From Candidatus Zhuqueibacterota bacterium (GTDB lineage Bacteria > Zhuqueibacterota > Zhuqueibacteria > Zhuqueibacterales > Zhuqueibacteraceae): 64,000 nt of DNA. The position numbers and the translations under genes are program-made. The DNA lies in contig QEVD01000003.1 of NCBI GenBank assembly GCA_003576975.1, forward strand, positions 24,562 through 88,561, read 5' to 3'. Under the pieces are notes generated by a model that saw only the letters and a program-made list of their open reading frames with translations, ran no database searches and had not been told where the DNA came from. This document shows positions 52,018 through 61,837 of this stretch, piece after piece. Numbering within the stretch: the first letter of the stretch is position 1; every line of letters begins with the position of its first letter.

Positions 52018-54858
52018 ATGTCGCTCTTCCACTTAGGCTCAAAATTGACGTGGGAACAGTATCTGCGGGTCTCTTCCTTTGTCAAAGATTTGAAAGGTAA
52101 TATCCGCCAGAGCAGCAAGCAGGCGCCGGTGCCGGTGCCGGAACAAACCCGCGCGCTGGTGGCAAGCTCGTATGCCCTGGAGAAAAAATACGGCCCCAGC
52201 TATGATGCGGTGACGAACACGATCGAGTCTGATTTCGGCAAGATGGATGTCGCACTGAAAGCCAGCGGGGAAGCCATTCATGCGCTGCGCAACAGCTTCG
52301 ATTATCACATGGCGCTGGTGGTGGAACAATTGCGGCTGCAGAGCCAGACCATGTTGAATCTCGAGAAGCGGCTGGACGCCATTCACGCGACGCTGGAAAA
52401 TCCGGTGCTCACCCAGGCCAAGGAGTTTTATCGCATCGGCTGCGAGCGGCTGGTGAAAGGCCTGCTCGACAAGGCGCTCGAAGCCTTCCTGGAATCCGAG
52501 AAGAAAGACGATACCAATTTCATGACGCAATTGTTGATCGGCAAGCTCTATTTGTACGGCATCAACGAAGAGTGCAACCTGATCGATCTCGCCAAAGCCG
52601 AACGGCATTTGCGCGCTGCCGGCCGGTATGCCAAAGCTGAAATGAAACTGCTGCCCGAAGCCTCCCAGTTTGCCGGCGAGGCCCTGTTGCATGCAGCGAT
52701 CTCGTGCTATGCGCAGGCCGACATGCAGGGCAAAAACGGCAACAAAATCGAGGCCGGCCGTTTGATTCAGGAATCCCTCAGCCTTTCAAAAATGGCCGGG
52801 CAGATCTATCCGCAGCTTTCTGAGAGCCATTATCATACCGCCAAGATGGCGGCGCTCATCGGCGACGGCAGAACGGCTGCCACGGTTTTGGAAAAGGCCA
52901 TTTCGTTGAATGAAGAATACTGCCTCAAGGCCGAAGTCGATCCCTCGTTCCGCTATACCCGCAAGGAAATCACCGATCTGTTCAAGCAGTTGCGGCAGAA
53001 AAGCGGCGATGAGCTGGGCTACAAGTTGCAGAAGGTCGAGCGCATTCTGACAGACTGGGTTTACCTTTCAGAAGAAGCCAAAAATGCGGAAGCGGATATG
53101 CACCGCATTCTCAAAGAAGCTAAATCTTGCATCTCGCGGCACACTTACTTTGACAATCGTGATGCCATGAGTTTGCTGCAGCAAATCGAATTGATCTTTC
53201 AATCGCTGCTGGTGCACAAGCTGGGTTTGCACAAAATGTCGGCGCATTACGGCCGTGTCAATGTTATCGCTATCAGCCCGCATGGTAATCATTTGGCCAG
53301 CGGCGGCGCCGATCGTACGGTGCGGATTTGGCGCTTGAGCGACAACCAGCTTCTCTTCACCTTGCAAGGACACACCGACGCCATCAGCGAGTTGACGTTC
53401 AGCCACAACGGCGCCATTCTAGCGAGCGTCGATCGTAAGGGAATGGTTAAGCTGTGGAATGTCGCGAAAGGACAATTGCTGCGGGAAATCGGCGAACCCG
53501 GTGTACCGGTGCAATGCCTGGCGTTCAGCCCGGATGACAGTTTGCTGGCCATCGGTAGCAACAATCGTGACGCCACGCTGTGGCGTGTCAGCGACGGCCG
53601 TATGACGCAGCGCTTGAGCGGTCACAAGAGCAGTGTCGACACCGTGGTTTTCAACCATGACGGCACAATGCTGGCCACCGGCAGCCCGGATAATACAGCA
53701 ATGTTGTGGGACGTGGAGCAGGGCGCTTTGCGCAATCGCTTTTTGGGATGCTCCGGTTTAGCGCACAGCCTGGCGTTTAGCGTCAATGACAAGATTTTGA
53801 TTACCGGCGCGAATGATGGCAGTGTTCGTTTTTACCAGGTCGAAGATGGCGCATTGCTGTACGCGCTTCCCGCCAAAACCGGCAACATAAGCTGGCTGGC
53901 GCTCAGTTCTTCGGGATCGATTCTGACAACGGTGAATTACGGCCAGTCGCTGCAGATCTGGGATGCGACCGACGGCAAATTGCTGCACAATCTTACACCG
54001 TTTTCACCGGGCATTACGGCTGTGCGCTTCAGTCCGGACGAAACCATTCTCGCGGCAACTGACTTTCAAGATCGCAGCATCAAGTTGTGGAACGTACACG
54101 ACGGCAAGCTGGCTCATGTGATTGCCGGCGATTTGACCACGAGCGCGTTTAGCCCGGACGGCACGATTCTCGTCACTGGAGATGAAACCGGCAGTCTCAG
54201 GTTCTGGGGCCGCATGATCACGCCGCGGCCCGCGGGTAAGATCACAAGCGGCGCCGCAGAGCAAGCGGTCGAGTTTGATATTCGCGATTTGAATGAAGAA
54301 TCACGGCCAATTCCGCGGCCCATTTCGCGCAAGCAGGCGCACGGCCGCAGCAGCAGTGCAGCGCCGTCGTACCAGGCGCAAGCCCGGAAAAAGCCCTACG
54401 AACGCTCCGTTTCTCCACGAGCGTTGGGAAGCGGCGTGACGCTTGAAAAGCCGCACGCCGTTCCCGAGAACGTCGTGGATGCAGCCCCTTTGAAGATCGA
54501 AACTGTTTATCAACAGCGCGATCTGTCGCAGCCAGAGGCCCAAGATAATGTGGTTGAGATGGATAATACTGCTGCACCGAGAAAAAGCTCGCGCGTGGTT
54601 GACAATATTCTCAAACAAATCGCGGGCGAGCTTTTGGGCGAGCAAATGCTTGACGAAGATGATCAAAAAATCGCCAATCCGTCGCCCGAACTTGGCGCGC
54701 CTGACGCTGCAATGGATAGGTCAGCATCACTCGAACAGGATCGCCAGGCGCGGCGCGAAAGTTCAGGGAGGTGTTTGGTTTGCGGCCGGCATTTGGGAGC
54801 AAGTGCAAAACTGTTGAAGCTCAAATATTGTCGCAAACACTATTTTAACCACGCCTAA
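52018..54858 (+). CDS. TPR/WD40 repeat protein with C-terminal zinc-ribbon-like motif
   Basis: 946 residues, no signal peptide, so cytoplasmic. Residues 1-130 are helical, 130-420 hold TPR-like helix pairs, and 420-730 hold about seven WD40 blades (for example LASGGADRTVRIWRL, LATGSPDNTAMLWDV). After a disordered spacer (730-905) the C-terminus has CLVCGRHLGASAKLLKLKYC followed by RKHYFNHA, a possible Cys3-His zinc site. AAAGGA six bases before ATG; it starts 18 bases after the secretin, so it is part of the cluster. Probably a scaffold or regulator for pilus assembly; function is inference. Confidence 0.88.
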   Translation: MSLFHLGSKLTWEQYLRVSSFVKDLKGNIRQSSKQAPVPVPEQTRALVASSYALEKKYGPSYDAVTNTIESDFGKMDVALKASGEAIHALRNSFDYHMALVVEQLRLQSQTMLNLEKRLDAIHATLENPVLTQAKEFYRIGCERLVKGLLDKALEAFLESEKKDDTNFMTQLLIGKLYLYGINEECNLIDLAKAERHLRAAGRYAKAEMKLLPEASQFAGEALLHAAISCYAQADMQGKNGNKIEAGRLIQESLSLSKMAGQIYPQLSESHYHTAKMAALIGDGRTAATVLEKAISLNEEYCLKAEVDPSFRYTRKEITDLFKQLRQKSGDELGYKLQKVERILTDWVYLSEEAKNAEADMHRILKEAKSCISRHTYFDNRDAMSLLQQIELIFQSLLVHKLGLHKMSAHYGRVNVIAISPHGNHLASGGADRTVRIWRLSDNQLLFTLQGHTDAISELTFSHNGAILASVDRKGMVKLWNVAKGQLLREIGEPGVPVQCLAFSPDDSLLAIGSNNRDATLWRVSDGRMTQRLSGHKSSVDTVVFNHDGTMLATGSPDNTAMLWDVEQGALRNRFLGCSGLAHSLAFSVNDKILITGANDGSVRFYQVEDGALLYALPAKTGNISWLALSSSGSILTTVNYGQSLQIWDATDGKLLHNLTPFSPGITAVRFSPDETILAATDFQDRSIKLWNVHDGKLAHVIAGDLTTSAFSPDGTILVTGDETGSLRFWGRMITPRPAGKITSGAAEQAVEFDIRDLNEESRPIPRPISRKQAHGRSSSAAPSYQAQARKKPYERSVSPRALGSGVTLEKPHAVPENVVDAAPLKIETVYQQRDLSQPEAQDNVVEMDNTAAPRKSSRVVDNILKQIAGELLGEQMLDEDDQKIANPSPELGAPDAAMDRSASLEQDRQARRESSGRCLVCGRHLGASAKLLKLKYCRKHYFNHA

Positions 54859-55100
54859 AATACCGAAGATTTTCCAGGGCGTTGTCCTTCGTTTTTACAT
54901 TTCGCCTTTTTGGAGCTATTTGTCTGTGCCATAGAATTCGACTTGACGCTGTGGTACTAGGAGCGACAATCAAATAACTTTCTCAATCTCCAACCGCGAA
55001 TAGACGCGAATCACCGCGAATTAAAAAGCATCAGCGGCCATTCGCGATTATTAGCGGTTTAAAGAAAATGAGTAAGTTGTTCAAGACGATTTTTATCAAC
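54859..55100. repeat. Intergenic region with dispersed CGCGAAT element
   Basis: CCGCGAATAGACGCGAATCA and CCGCGAATTAAAAA, ending ATTAGCGGTTT (about 54994-55064): a second copy of the element near 11174. No gene. Confidence 0.7.
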
Positions 55101-55151
55101 AAAAAAGGCGCAATCAAACCCACAGGAATTCTGTGTGTTCGATTGCGCCTT
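55101..55151 (-). terminator. Strong bidirectional Rho-independent terminator
   Basis: AAGGCGCAATC (55105-55115) pairs with GATTGCGCCTT (55141-55151), with an inner stem formed by CCCACAGG and CTGTGTG-type arms. On the minus strand it ends in TTTTTT, so it terminates the response-regulator/kinase transcript; on the plus strand the tail is poorer. Confidence 0.88.
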
Positions 55152-55373
55152 CGACTTACAAGCCCAAGTCTTGTCCGACAAGGCCATCTCAAATCATTTG
55201 CAGATGGACGCCCCGCTGCTTCAAATCAAAAGAGCTCAAACAAATGCCCCAGCCTTAAACGCTGTTTGTGCGTGAAGCATGAATTTGCTTGCTCAAATAT
55301 ACTTCACAGCCCGAAAGCTGCGGAAAAAGCAACCCAAAGTTTTTTTGTGTCAGCCGGATCTGGCAAACGCGTT
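55152..55373. other. Spacer downstream of the minus-strand regulator gene
   Basis: No gene or clear element seen; part of the 3' untranslated region of the minus-strand transcript. Confidence 0.5.
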
Positions 55374-56123
55374 TCAGGCATGTTCCTGCGTTGTTTTCAG
55401 CACCGTTTCAAGCTTGATGCGCAACGCTGCCAGTTCTTTGGATTTGAATGAATTTTTGGTTTTTTCCAAAACTCGAACAGCCTCGGCGATGGCCTGCGCC
55501 AACTCAATCTGCCGCGGGCAATTGAGAAGTTGGCATACCTGTTGTTTTGGCCTGTTCTGTGCCAGCGCTTGTGTGAGATCTTTCAAGTCCGTCACGTTGG
55601 CAACGATATTACGAATGGCGTGATGTAAAAAGAGGTCGATCTCGGCCAACGAGATTTGGGGGGCCGTCAGGGTTTTCAAATTTTCCCAAGCATTCAACTC
55701 TTGCTGCGTGTGTTGCAGTTGGTTGCGCGCTTTCATTAACAAGCGCGAGGCATGCGCGCGCATCACGGCTTCCCGCACCAATTGCAGCAAGTCTTCAAAG
55801 GGCGTGGGCTTCACCAAATAGCCGGCAACCGACAGCCGCGTGGACTTGATGGCTGTGTCGAGTGAAGGATAGCCCGTGACCAAGATGACCGGGATGCTCC
55901 CTGCAAGGGCCGATACCGACTCGACAAGTTCCAGCCCGTCATTGCCCGGCATTTTTATATCCGCGATCAGCAAGTCATACTCCTGGGCGGAGAGCAAGGC
56001 TTTGGCCCGATAAGCGTCTTCCGCACACTCGCAGAAATATCCCTCCTCGCGCAACAGGTCGGCGGTGACGGCGGCGAAACCGACTTCATCATCCGCAATC
56101 AAAATTCTACCCAACTCAGACAT
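55374..56123 (-). CDS. Response regulator with receiver domain and H-box-like helix
   Basis: 249 residues. Receiver 1-120: D11-D12, phospho-acceptor D55 (LLIADIKMP), T83 and K105 (YLVKPTPF). The remaining half is helical with no DNA-binding or enzyme domain. IDLFLHHAIRNIVANVTDLK (161-180) resembles the H-box of a histidine kinase dimerisation helix (H-x-IRN), but no ATPase domain follows, so it may be a phosphotransfer or dimerisation helix. It lies 76 bases downstream of the giant kinase gene on the same strand and is probably its partner. Confidence 0.9.
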   Translation of the reverse strand: MSELGRILIADDEVGFAAVTADLLREEGYFCECAEDAYRAKALLSAQEYDLLIADIKMPGNDGLELVESVSALAGSIPVILVTGYPSLDTAIKSTRLSVAGYLVKPTPFEDLLQLVREAVMRAHASRLLMKARNQLQHTQQELNAWENLKTLTAPQISLAEIDLFLHHAIRNIVANVTDLKDLTQALAQNRPKQQVCQLLNCPRQIELAQAIAEAVRVLEKTKNSFKSKELAALRIKLETVLKTTQEHA

Positions 56124-56199
56124 GTGTGTCTCCCTTTGTTATTCTGCTGTGATGGCGGTGGCGGTACGGATGCTGTGTTGGCCGGCGCTTTCTGACGAT

Positions 56200-59100
56200 T
56201 TAACTAAGCGACTCGTTGTCCGGAGGTTGCGCCAGCGGGATCACAATCGTGCAAATAGTTTCGTTGTTTCCGTTGCTCTGGAAGCCGATTTCACCGTTGA
56301 GAGCGTCGAGCAGGCTTTTGCAAATCGCTAAGCCTAAGCCTATGCCGCCGGTGGTGGAGGTGCTTTTGGTTGTGAAAAATGGTTCGAAAATGCGCGTTTT
56401 GATGTCCTCCGGTATGCCCTGACCTTGATCCGTTACCTCGACCCGCAAGTGTTCCGGCGCCACGGCGGCAGAGACGTGAACCCGGCCTCCGGCGGCGGAG
56501 GCTTCAATAGCATTGACGATTACGTTATAAAGAATTTGCCACAAAATGTCTTCGGGCAGGTTGACCGTGGCATGGGCGCGCTGCAAATCGTGCTCGAGGC
56601 GAATGTTGAATTCCTCGCCGCGCGGCTGCAGTAACGCCATGACATCGGCGATGGTTTGGCTGGGCCGAAAGATTTTGGGCGATTGGCGCTGCGGCCGATG
56701 GAGATCGAGCATTTGCCGGACGATGCGCGCGATGCGTGCAATTTCTTTTTCGATCAAGCCGACATATGCGAAATGGCGGTGGTCTTGCGGCACGGCACGG
56801 CCCACCAGCTTGGCGGCATTTTGAATGATGCCGAGCGGGTTATTGATCTCATGTGCAATGCGCGCCGCCATGCGCCCGCTCACAGCAAGCTTTTCCTGTT
56901 CGGCACGCTGCCGCTCCAATTCTTGAATGCGCGCAGTACGCTGGGCGATCAAGCCCTCCAAGTCTTCAGTATATTTTTGCAGTTGTGCGTCCAGATTTTT
57001 GCGCGCGGTAATGTCCAAAGCCGTCCCCAATATCGCGGGCCGGCCTTCGAATTCGATCAGGCGGGCGGTGAAATCGATCCAACGTTCCGCGCCTTGTTTG
57101 GTGATCATTTGCAATTCGTAGTGTGTGGGCACGGCTTCGCCGCGCTCCAGCGCCAGGCCGCGTGTGCGCGCCTCCGGCTGGCGTTCTGGCGGCAACAGAC
57201 CCCAGGGATCCCGCACCATCAGTTCCGCTTGCGTGTATCCTGTGATTTGTTGTGTCGCGGGGTTGACGTAACGCAGCCGGCCATCTTGGTAAATGAAAAT
57301 TCCGGCTGTCGCCATTTCTGCCAGGGTGCGGAATTTCGTTTCACTTTCCTGCAATGCTAGCGTGCGTGCGATCACGCGCTGTTCCAATTCTTCATTGAGC
57401 CGGCGGATTTCGTGTTCCGCTTGCTTGCGCGGGGTGATGTCTTCACAAACGATCAGTACGACCCATGCGCTCTCGCGGTGCGGCACGGCGCGGGCCGTTT
57501 CGCCGACCCAGAGTATGCTTCCGTCTTTGCGAATTTTGCGCAATTCCCAATAATGCGCCTGTGAGGGCGTTTGCAGGCAAAGCTGCAACTGCCGTAAGAC
57601 GGTGGCATGATCTTCCGGCAGAAAGATTTTGAGCACGGATTGTCCCAGCAGCTCGGCGGCGGTGTAACCGAGCTGCCCGGCTCCGAAACGATTGACGGAA
57701 AGAACCGCGCCGCCGGCATCAAGGGTAAAATACATGGAGGGATTGTCATCGTGCAAAACGCGGTAGCGTTCTTCCGAGGTGCGCACCTGCTGGTGCAAGC
57801 GGGCATTGCCGAGCGCAAGCACCGCCTGGCTGGCAAATGCCACCAGCAACTCGAGATCGTCTTCCTGGAATGCCTCGCGCGTTGTCGCATCCAGGCTGAT
57901 GACGCCGAGCATCTCGCCGCGCAAAATCATGGGTGCGACGATGGCGCTGCGCAGCGCGCGTATTTCTGCGATGTCGCCCTCGTAGCGAATTTCCTCCTCG
58001 GCATTCGTATCCGGCACGATCAGGGGCTGGCGCAGCCGGGCGGCGCGACTCGAATAGCCTTTATCACGGGAAAAAACGATTTGGGCAACTCGTGGATCGT
58101 CATAGCCCCAGGCATTCTTCAGTTGCAACGCCTGTTTCTCTTCATCCCATAGCAGAATCGCGCCTTTTTCAGCGGCGGGGATGGCTGCTTGTGCCGCTTG
58201 CAAAATTCCGGTCAGCAGGCAGTCAATATCGAGTGTGCTCAACAAGACTTTGTTGGCCTGCACCAGCGCAGCTTGCGTGCGGGCGTAGCGGGCTTGCTGT
58301 TCTTCAGCCTGCTTGCGTGTGGTGATATCATAGTAACCGATGAGCAACGAGGGCTCACCGTCGAAGATGAGCTTTTCACACGAAAGCATTATCCACAAGA
58401 CAGCGCCATCCGGTTTTCTTAGCTTCAATTCGCGATTGTGTACGGCGCCCGTGTTGTGAATCTCTTCAAGGAGGGCGGCGCGCTCGGCCGGGTTGTCATA
58501 GAAATCCAGAGCGCAGCGGCTGATCAGCTCGCGGTTCGACACGCCCAGAATCTGTTCAATATGATGATTTGCGAAGAGGATCACGCCGTCGCGTATGCGT
58601 GTCATGGCCAGCGCAATGGGGGAAGCCTCTGCGATCAGGCGGAAATACTCGAACTCCCGCATTGTCTTCTCCGCTTGTTTGCGCGCCGTGATGTCACGCA
58701 CGATGGCCAGGGTTTCGTTTTTCTCGAAAGCCACGATATAAGCTTCGAACTGGCGTGTTTTTTGGGCCACGGCCAGCTCGTATTCGAATGTTTGTATTTG
58801 TTTGGTGTGTTGCGCCGCCGCGATGAAATGTTTAATGCGGCGGGCCAGCGGCGCGGGCAAAACCTCGTCAACATTCTTACCGAGAAATTCTTGCGGCGGC
58901 ACGAGCGGCTCCGTGCTGTGGCCCGGAAAATATTCCAAAAACTTTCCCGCCGGACCCAGCCGGAAAATGGCATCCGGCAAAGCTTGCAGAATGGCCTTGT
59001 TTCTCGCGTCGCTCAAGCGAAGCTGTTTGGTGCGCTTCGCAATCAATTTTTCGAGGCGGACTTGCCGGACTTGCAAATAGCGCAAGCGCCAGCGATAGCC

Positions 59101-61407
59101 TTGATAGATGGTGAATCCCAACATGAAGACGCACAGCGCGGCAAACCACCGGGTTTGATAAAAGCGCGGCGCGAGTGAAAAGGCGGCGCTAGCGCCGATT
59201 TCATTCCAAACGTTGTTTTCATTGCACGCGATCACCCGAAAACGATAATGGTTGGGTGCGAGATTCGTATAGTAAGCGATTCGCCGCGCGCCGGCGTCGA
59301 TCCAGCCGGCATCATACCCCTCCAGTTTGTATTTGAAACGCACTTTTTCCGGCGAGCGCAAGCTGGCCGCCGTGTAACGAAATGTCAGGTTTTTTTTGCC
59401 GGGGGGAATGACGTTGTTTCGGCGCCACTCGAACTTCACGGTGTCCACCCAAATCTCTTCGAGGTGAACCGGCGGCGGCAAAGTGTTGACGACTTGCTGT
59501 TCCGGATTGACAGTTGCCACGCCCTGCACCATCGGAAACCACAGTTCTCCGGCTGAGTTTTTCCAGGCCTTGGGAAAACCCCAAGAGTTACCCTCTTTCG
59601 TTTTTAATCCCTCGCTTTTGCCATATGCCGTGCAGACCAGTTTGTTGATTCGAGCGGCATCATAATCGCTGAAGTCCTGCTTGTGTATCCGCCAGATGCC
59701 CTGATCACTGCTCATCCACAAGTAACCATCGCCATCTTCCAAAATCGACCAGACATAATTATCAAAGAGGCCGTCACGCGTGGTGTATGCTTTGAAGACG
59801 CCGTTTTGGAAGCGATACAGGCCGTTGCCTGCGGTGCCGAGCCAGAGTGTGCCATCCTGTTCTTCATGACAGCATTTTGTGGATATGCTGGTTAAGTTCT
59901 CATGTGCAACGGAGTTGATGATGCCCTCTCGCGGTCCCTGCAGCAGTTTCCCACCTCGACCAATCCAAAAATTGTCTGAGCGATCGTGGTGAAACCAGAA
60001 AACCGCAGCGCCGTTGTTGAGATCCGGGCGCCAGGTTGTGAAGGTGCCGCTGTCATATGTGAAAATTTCGCCGTATCCCGTGCCGATCCAGAGCAGGCCG
60101 CGACGATCTTTGTAGAGGGTTTGAATGCCGGCAAGCCGGGGTTGAGGAATTTTCAGGAATTTGCCGTCCTCATAGCGCGCCAAACCGGCGCTGGTGCCGG
60201 CCCAAATCGTGCCGGCATCGTCTTGCGCCACCGAGTATACCTCATTTGAAGGCAAACCATCCGCGGTGGTATAATTGGCGATGATGCCATTCGTCATGCG
60301 GCTCAGACCCTCCGGCGTACCAATCCACATGACGCCGTTGCGATCTTGATAAATACAATTTGCCCCCAAGGGCGAAACCCCGGTGGAACTGTCCCATGTC
60401 GTTATTTGTCCGTTTTTGAAGCGATAGAGCCGGGTATAACTGCCAACCCAAAGATTGCCCTCGCGATCTTCGAAAATCGTGCGCAAGCGAACGTCCGGCA
60501 GCGCGTTATAACTGTCGATCTCCTCCCCCAACCGTTTTCGGCTTAAGCCGTTTGCCGTTGCCAACCAGAGTGTGCCGGCGCGATCTTCATAAGTATCCCA
60601 AATGCGAAAATGCGCAAGCCCAGAGGCGGTGGTGAAATGTTCGAATTGGCCGTCACGATAGCGCCATAAACCGTCATCGTGTGTGCCCACCCAGATATTG
60701 CCAAAGCGATCATGCGTCAAACTCAGTATGCGCCCTTTCAGCAGAGTGTCGATCTGGACAAATTTCTGACTCGCATCCCGGCTGAACCGGAACAGCCCTG
60801 CCAACCCTGCCAGCAAGAGATTCCCGGCCTGGTCAGGCATAATAGCTTTTGAGTGAATTTGTGTGATGCCAGTGGGATCCGGAAAGGAAACAATTTTATT
60901 CTCCTGCCACTGATGTAACCCCCCCGCGGCATGAAACCAAATGCTCCCGTCACGACCTTCACACAGCGATGCGACATCGTTGCTCGCCAAGCCCTCTGTC
61001 AAGGTCCAGGCGGAAAATTGGCCATCTTTGAAACGAATTAATCCACCCTCCATCGCAGCAATCCACAGGCTGCCGTCTGAGCTGACCAGCAATTCCCGCA
61101 GGATGTTGCTTTTGAAAACCGACGTGTTTTCAAAATTGTAAACGGTGAAACGTACGCCGTCAAAACGCAGCAAGCCGCCGTCCGTCACAAGCCAAAGATA
61201 ACCATCCGGCGTTTGCGCAATGTCGATGATGTTGCCATAGGGCAGGCCTTCTTCATCGCCCCAAATGTCAAGAACGTACTGGCTGATTCTTTTGTTGGGG
61301 GCGAGCGAAGGCAACACTTGAGCGCTAGTGGATTGAGGTGCGGAAATCGCGGGGAATGCCAGATGGACAACGACAAGCCAGGATAGTGTTCGGCAGGAGG
61401 AGGGCAT
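56200..61407 (-). CDS. Giant sensor histidine kinase: beta-propeller, Y_Y_Y, PAS/GAF, HisKA, HATPase
   Basis: About 1735 residues. Signal peptide 1-25, then two-component-type Reg_prop blades (about 30-650; units such as TPDGYLWLVTDGGLLRF and DRFGNIWVGTHDDGLWRY) and a Y_Y_Y domain (about 680-750), as in hybrid sensors of glycan-using Bacteroidota. One membrane helix is near 765-785. In the cytoplasm lie PAS domains, a GAF domain (about 1065-1220), two more PAS domains, the H-box ARIAHEINNPLG (phospho-His near 1510) and an ATPase domain (about 1610-1725; NAIEAS, GQGIPED, GGIGLGLAI). No receiver or HTH follows, so it signals to the separate regulator downstream. Start 61407 chosen: GGGAG eight bases upstream; a longer frame to 61467 has no such site. 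Confidence 0.95.
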   Translation of the reverse strand: MPSSCRTLSWLVVVHLAFPAISAPQSTSAQVLPSLAPNKRISQYVLDIWGDEEGLPYGNIIDIAQTPDGYLWLVTDGGLLRFDGVRFTVYNFENTSVFKSNILRELLVSSDGSLWIAAMEGGLIRFKDGQFSAWTLTEGLASNDVASLCEGRDGSIWFHAAGGLHQWQENKIVSFPDPTGITQIHSKAIMPDQAGNLLLAGLAGLFRFSRDASQKFVQIDTLLKGRILSLTHDRFGNIWVGTHDDGLWRYRDGQFEHFTTASGLAHFRIWDTYEDRAGTLWLATANGLSRKRLGEEIDSYNALPDVRLRTIFEDREGNLWVGSYTRLYRFKNGQITTWDSSTGVSPLGANCIYQDRNGVMWIGTPEGLSRMTNGIIANYTTADGLPSNEVYSVAQDDAGTIWAGTSAGLARYEDGKFLKIPQPRLAGIQTLYKDRRGLLWIGTGYGEIFTYDSGTFTTWRPDLNNGAAVFWFHHDRSDNFWIGRGGKLLQGPREGIINSVAHENLTSISTKCCHEEQDGTLWLGTAGNGLYRFQNGVFKAYTTRDGLFDNYVWSILEDGDGYLWMSSDQGIWRIHKQDFSDYDAARINKLVCTAYGKSEGLKTKEGNSWGFPKAWKNSAGELWFPMVQGVATVNPEQQVVNTLPPPVHLEEIWVDTVKFEWRRNNVIPPGKKNLTFRYTAASLRSPEKVRFKYKLEGYDAGWIDAGARRIAYYTNLAPNHYRFRVIACNENNVWNEIGASAAFSLAPRFYQTRWFAALCVFMLGFTIYQGYRWRLRYLQVRQVRLEKLIAKRTKQLRLSDARNKAILQALPDAIFRLGPAGKFLEYFPGHSTEPLVPPQEFLGKNVDEVLPAPLARRIKHFIAAAQHTKQIQTFEYELAVAQKTRQFEAYIVAFEKNETLAIVRDITARKQAEKTMREFEYFRLIAEASPIALAMTRIRDGVILFANHHIEQILGVSNRELISRCALDFYDNPAERAALLEEIHNTGAVHNRELKLRKPDGAVLWIMLSCEKLIFDGEPSLLIGYYDITTRKQAEEQQARYARTQAALVQANKVLLSTLDIDCLLTGILQAAQAAIPAAEKGAILLWDEEKQALQLKNAWGYDDPRVAQIVFSRDKGYSSRAARLRQPLIVPDTNAEEEIRYEGDIAEIRALRSAIVAPMILRGEMLGVISLDATTREAFQEDDLELLVAFASQAVLALGNARLHQQVRTSEERYRVLHDDNPSMYFTLDAGGAVLSVNRFGAGQLGYTAAELLGQSVLKIFLPEDHATVLRQLQLCLQTPSQAHYWELRKIRKDGSILWVGETARAVPHRESAWVVLIVCEDITPRKQAEHEIRRLNEELEQRVIARTLALQESETKFRTLAEMATAGIFIYQDGRLRYVNPATQQITGYTQAELMVRDPWGLLPPERQPEARTRGLALERGEAVPTHYELQMITKQGAERWIDFTARLIEFEGRPAILGTALDITARKNLDAQLQKYTEDLEGLIAQRTARIQELERQRAEQEKLAVSGRMAARIAHEINNPLGIIQNAAKLVGRAVPQDHRHFAYVGLIEKEIARIARIVRQMLDLHRPQRQSPKIFRPSQTIADVMALLQPRGEEFNIRLEHDLQRAHATVNLPEDILWQILYNVIVNAIEASAAGGRVHVSAAVAPEHLRVEVTDQGQGIPEDIKTRIFEPFFTTKSTSTTGGIGLGLAICKSLLDALNGEIGFQSNGNNETICTIVIPLAQPPDNESLS

Positions 61408-61837
61408 TGCAGTGCTCCCGGAGGGGATCATGAAATTGGGTGATCCAAAGCCATAGCGATGCAGCAAGAACTTCAGTCAATAACCGTTCCGCGCGAGCGT
61501 GAGTTTGAATTTTGTTTATACTTCATAAGCCATGAAAATGCAGAAATTTGGGTTGGGCTGGAACAACCGACTGCCTAAATTTTGGGTTTAGAGATTCACT
61601 CTACCTGCCTGGTCTCGCGCTCAGGCCAGCGGCTCGCCAAACCAGGACGTTTGCAGTTGCAACATGGCCCCGGAAAGCGAAAAACGATTGCGCTCCCCGG
61701 TTTGGGTTATGCAATTTCATCCCGCCCCGGGGCCGTTTTATCGCTTAAATATTTCTTGTGATTTGACGAATTTGTTTTTACTCTATTCGACAAAATTCTG
61801 CGACCAAACAAGTTCGATTTGTCTTCTCTGATTTATT
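61408..61837. other. Divergent intergenic region
   Basis: Holds the divergent promoters of the two kinase genes. GGCCCCGG (61666-61673) and CCGGGGCC (61727-61734) are inverted copies 53 bases apart and could be an operator or a cruciform. TTGACG at 61763 with TATTCG at 61784 (15-base spacer) is a weak promoter candidate for the plus-strand kinase. No gene. Confidence 0.5.
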
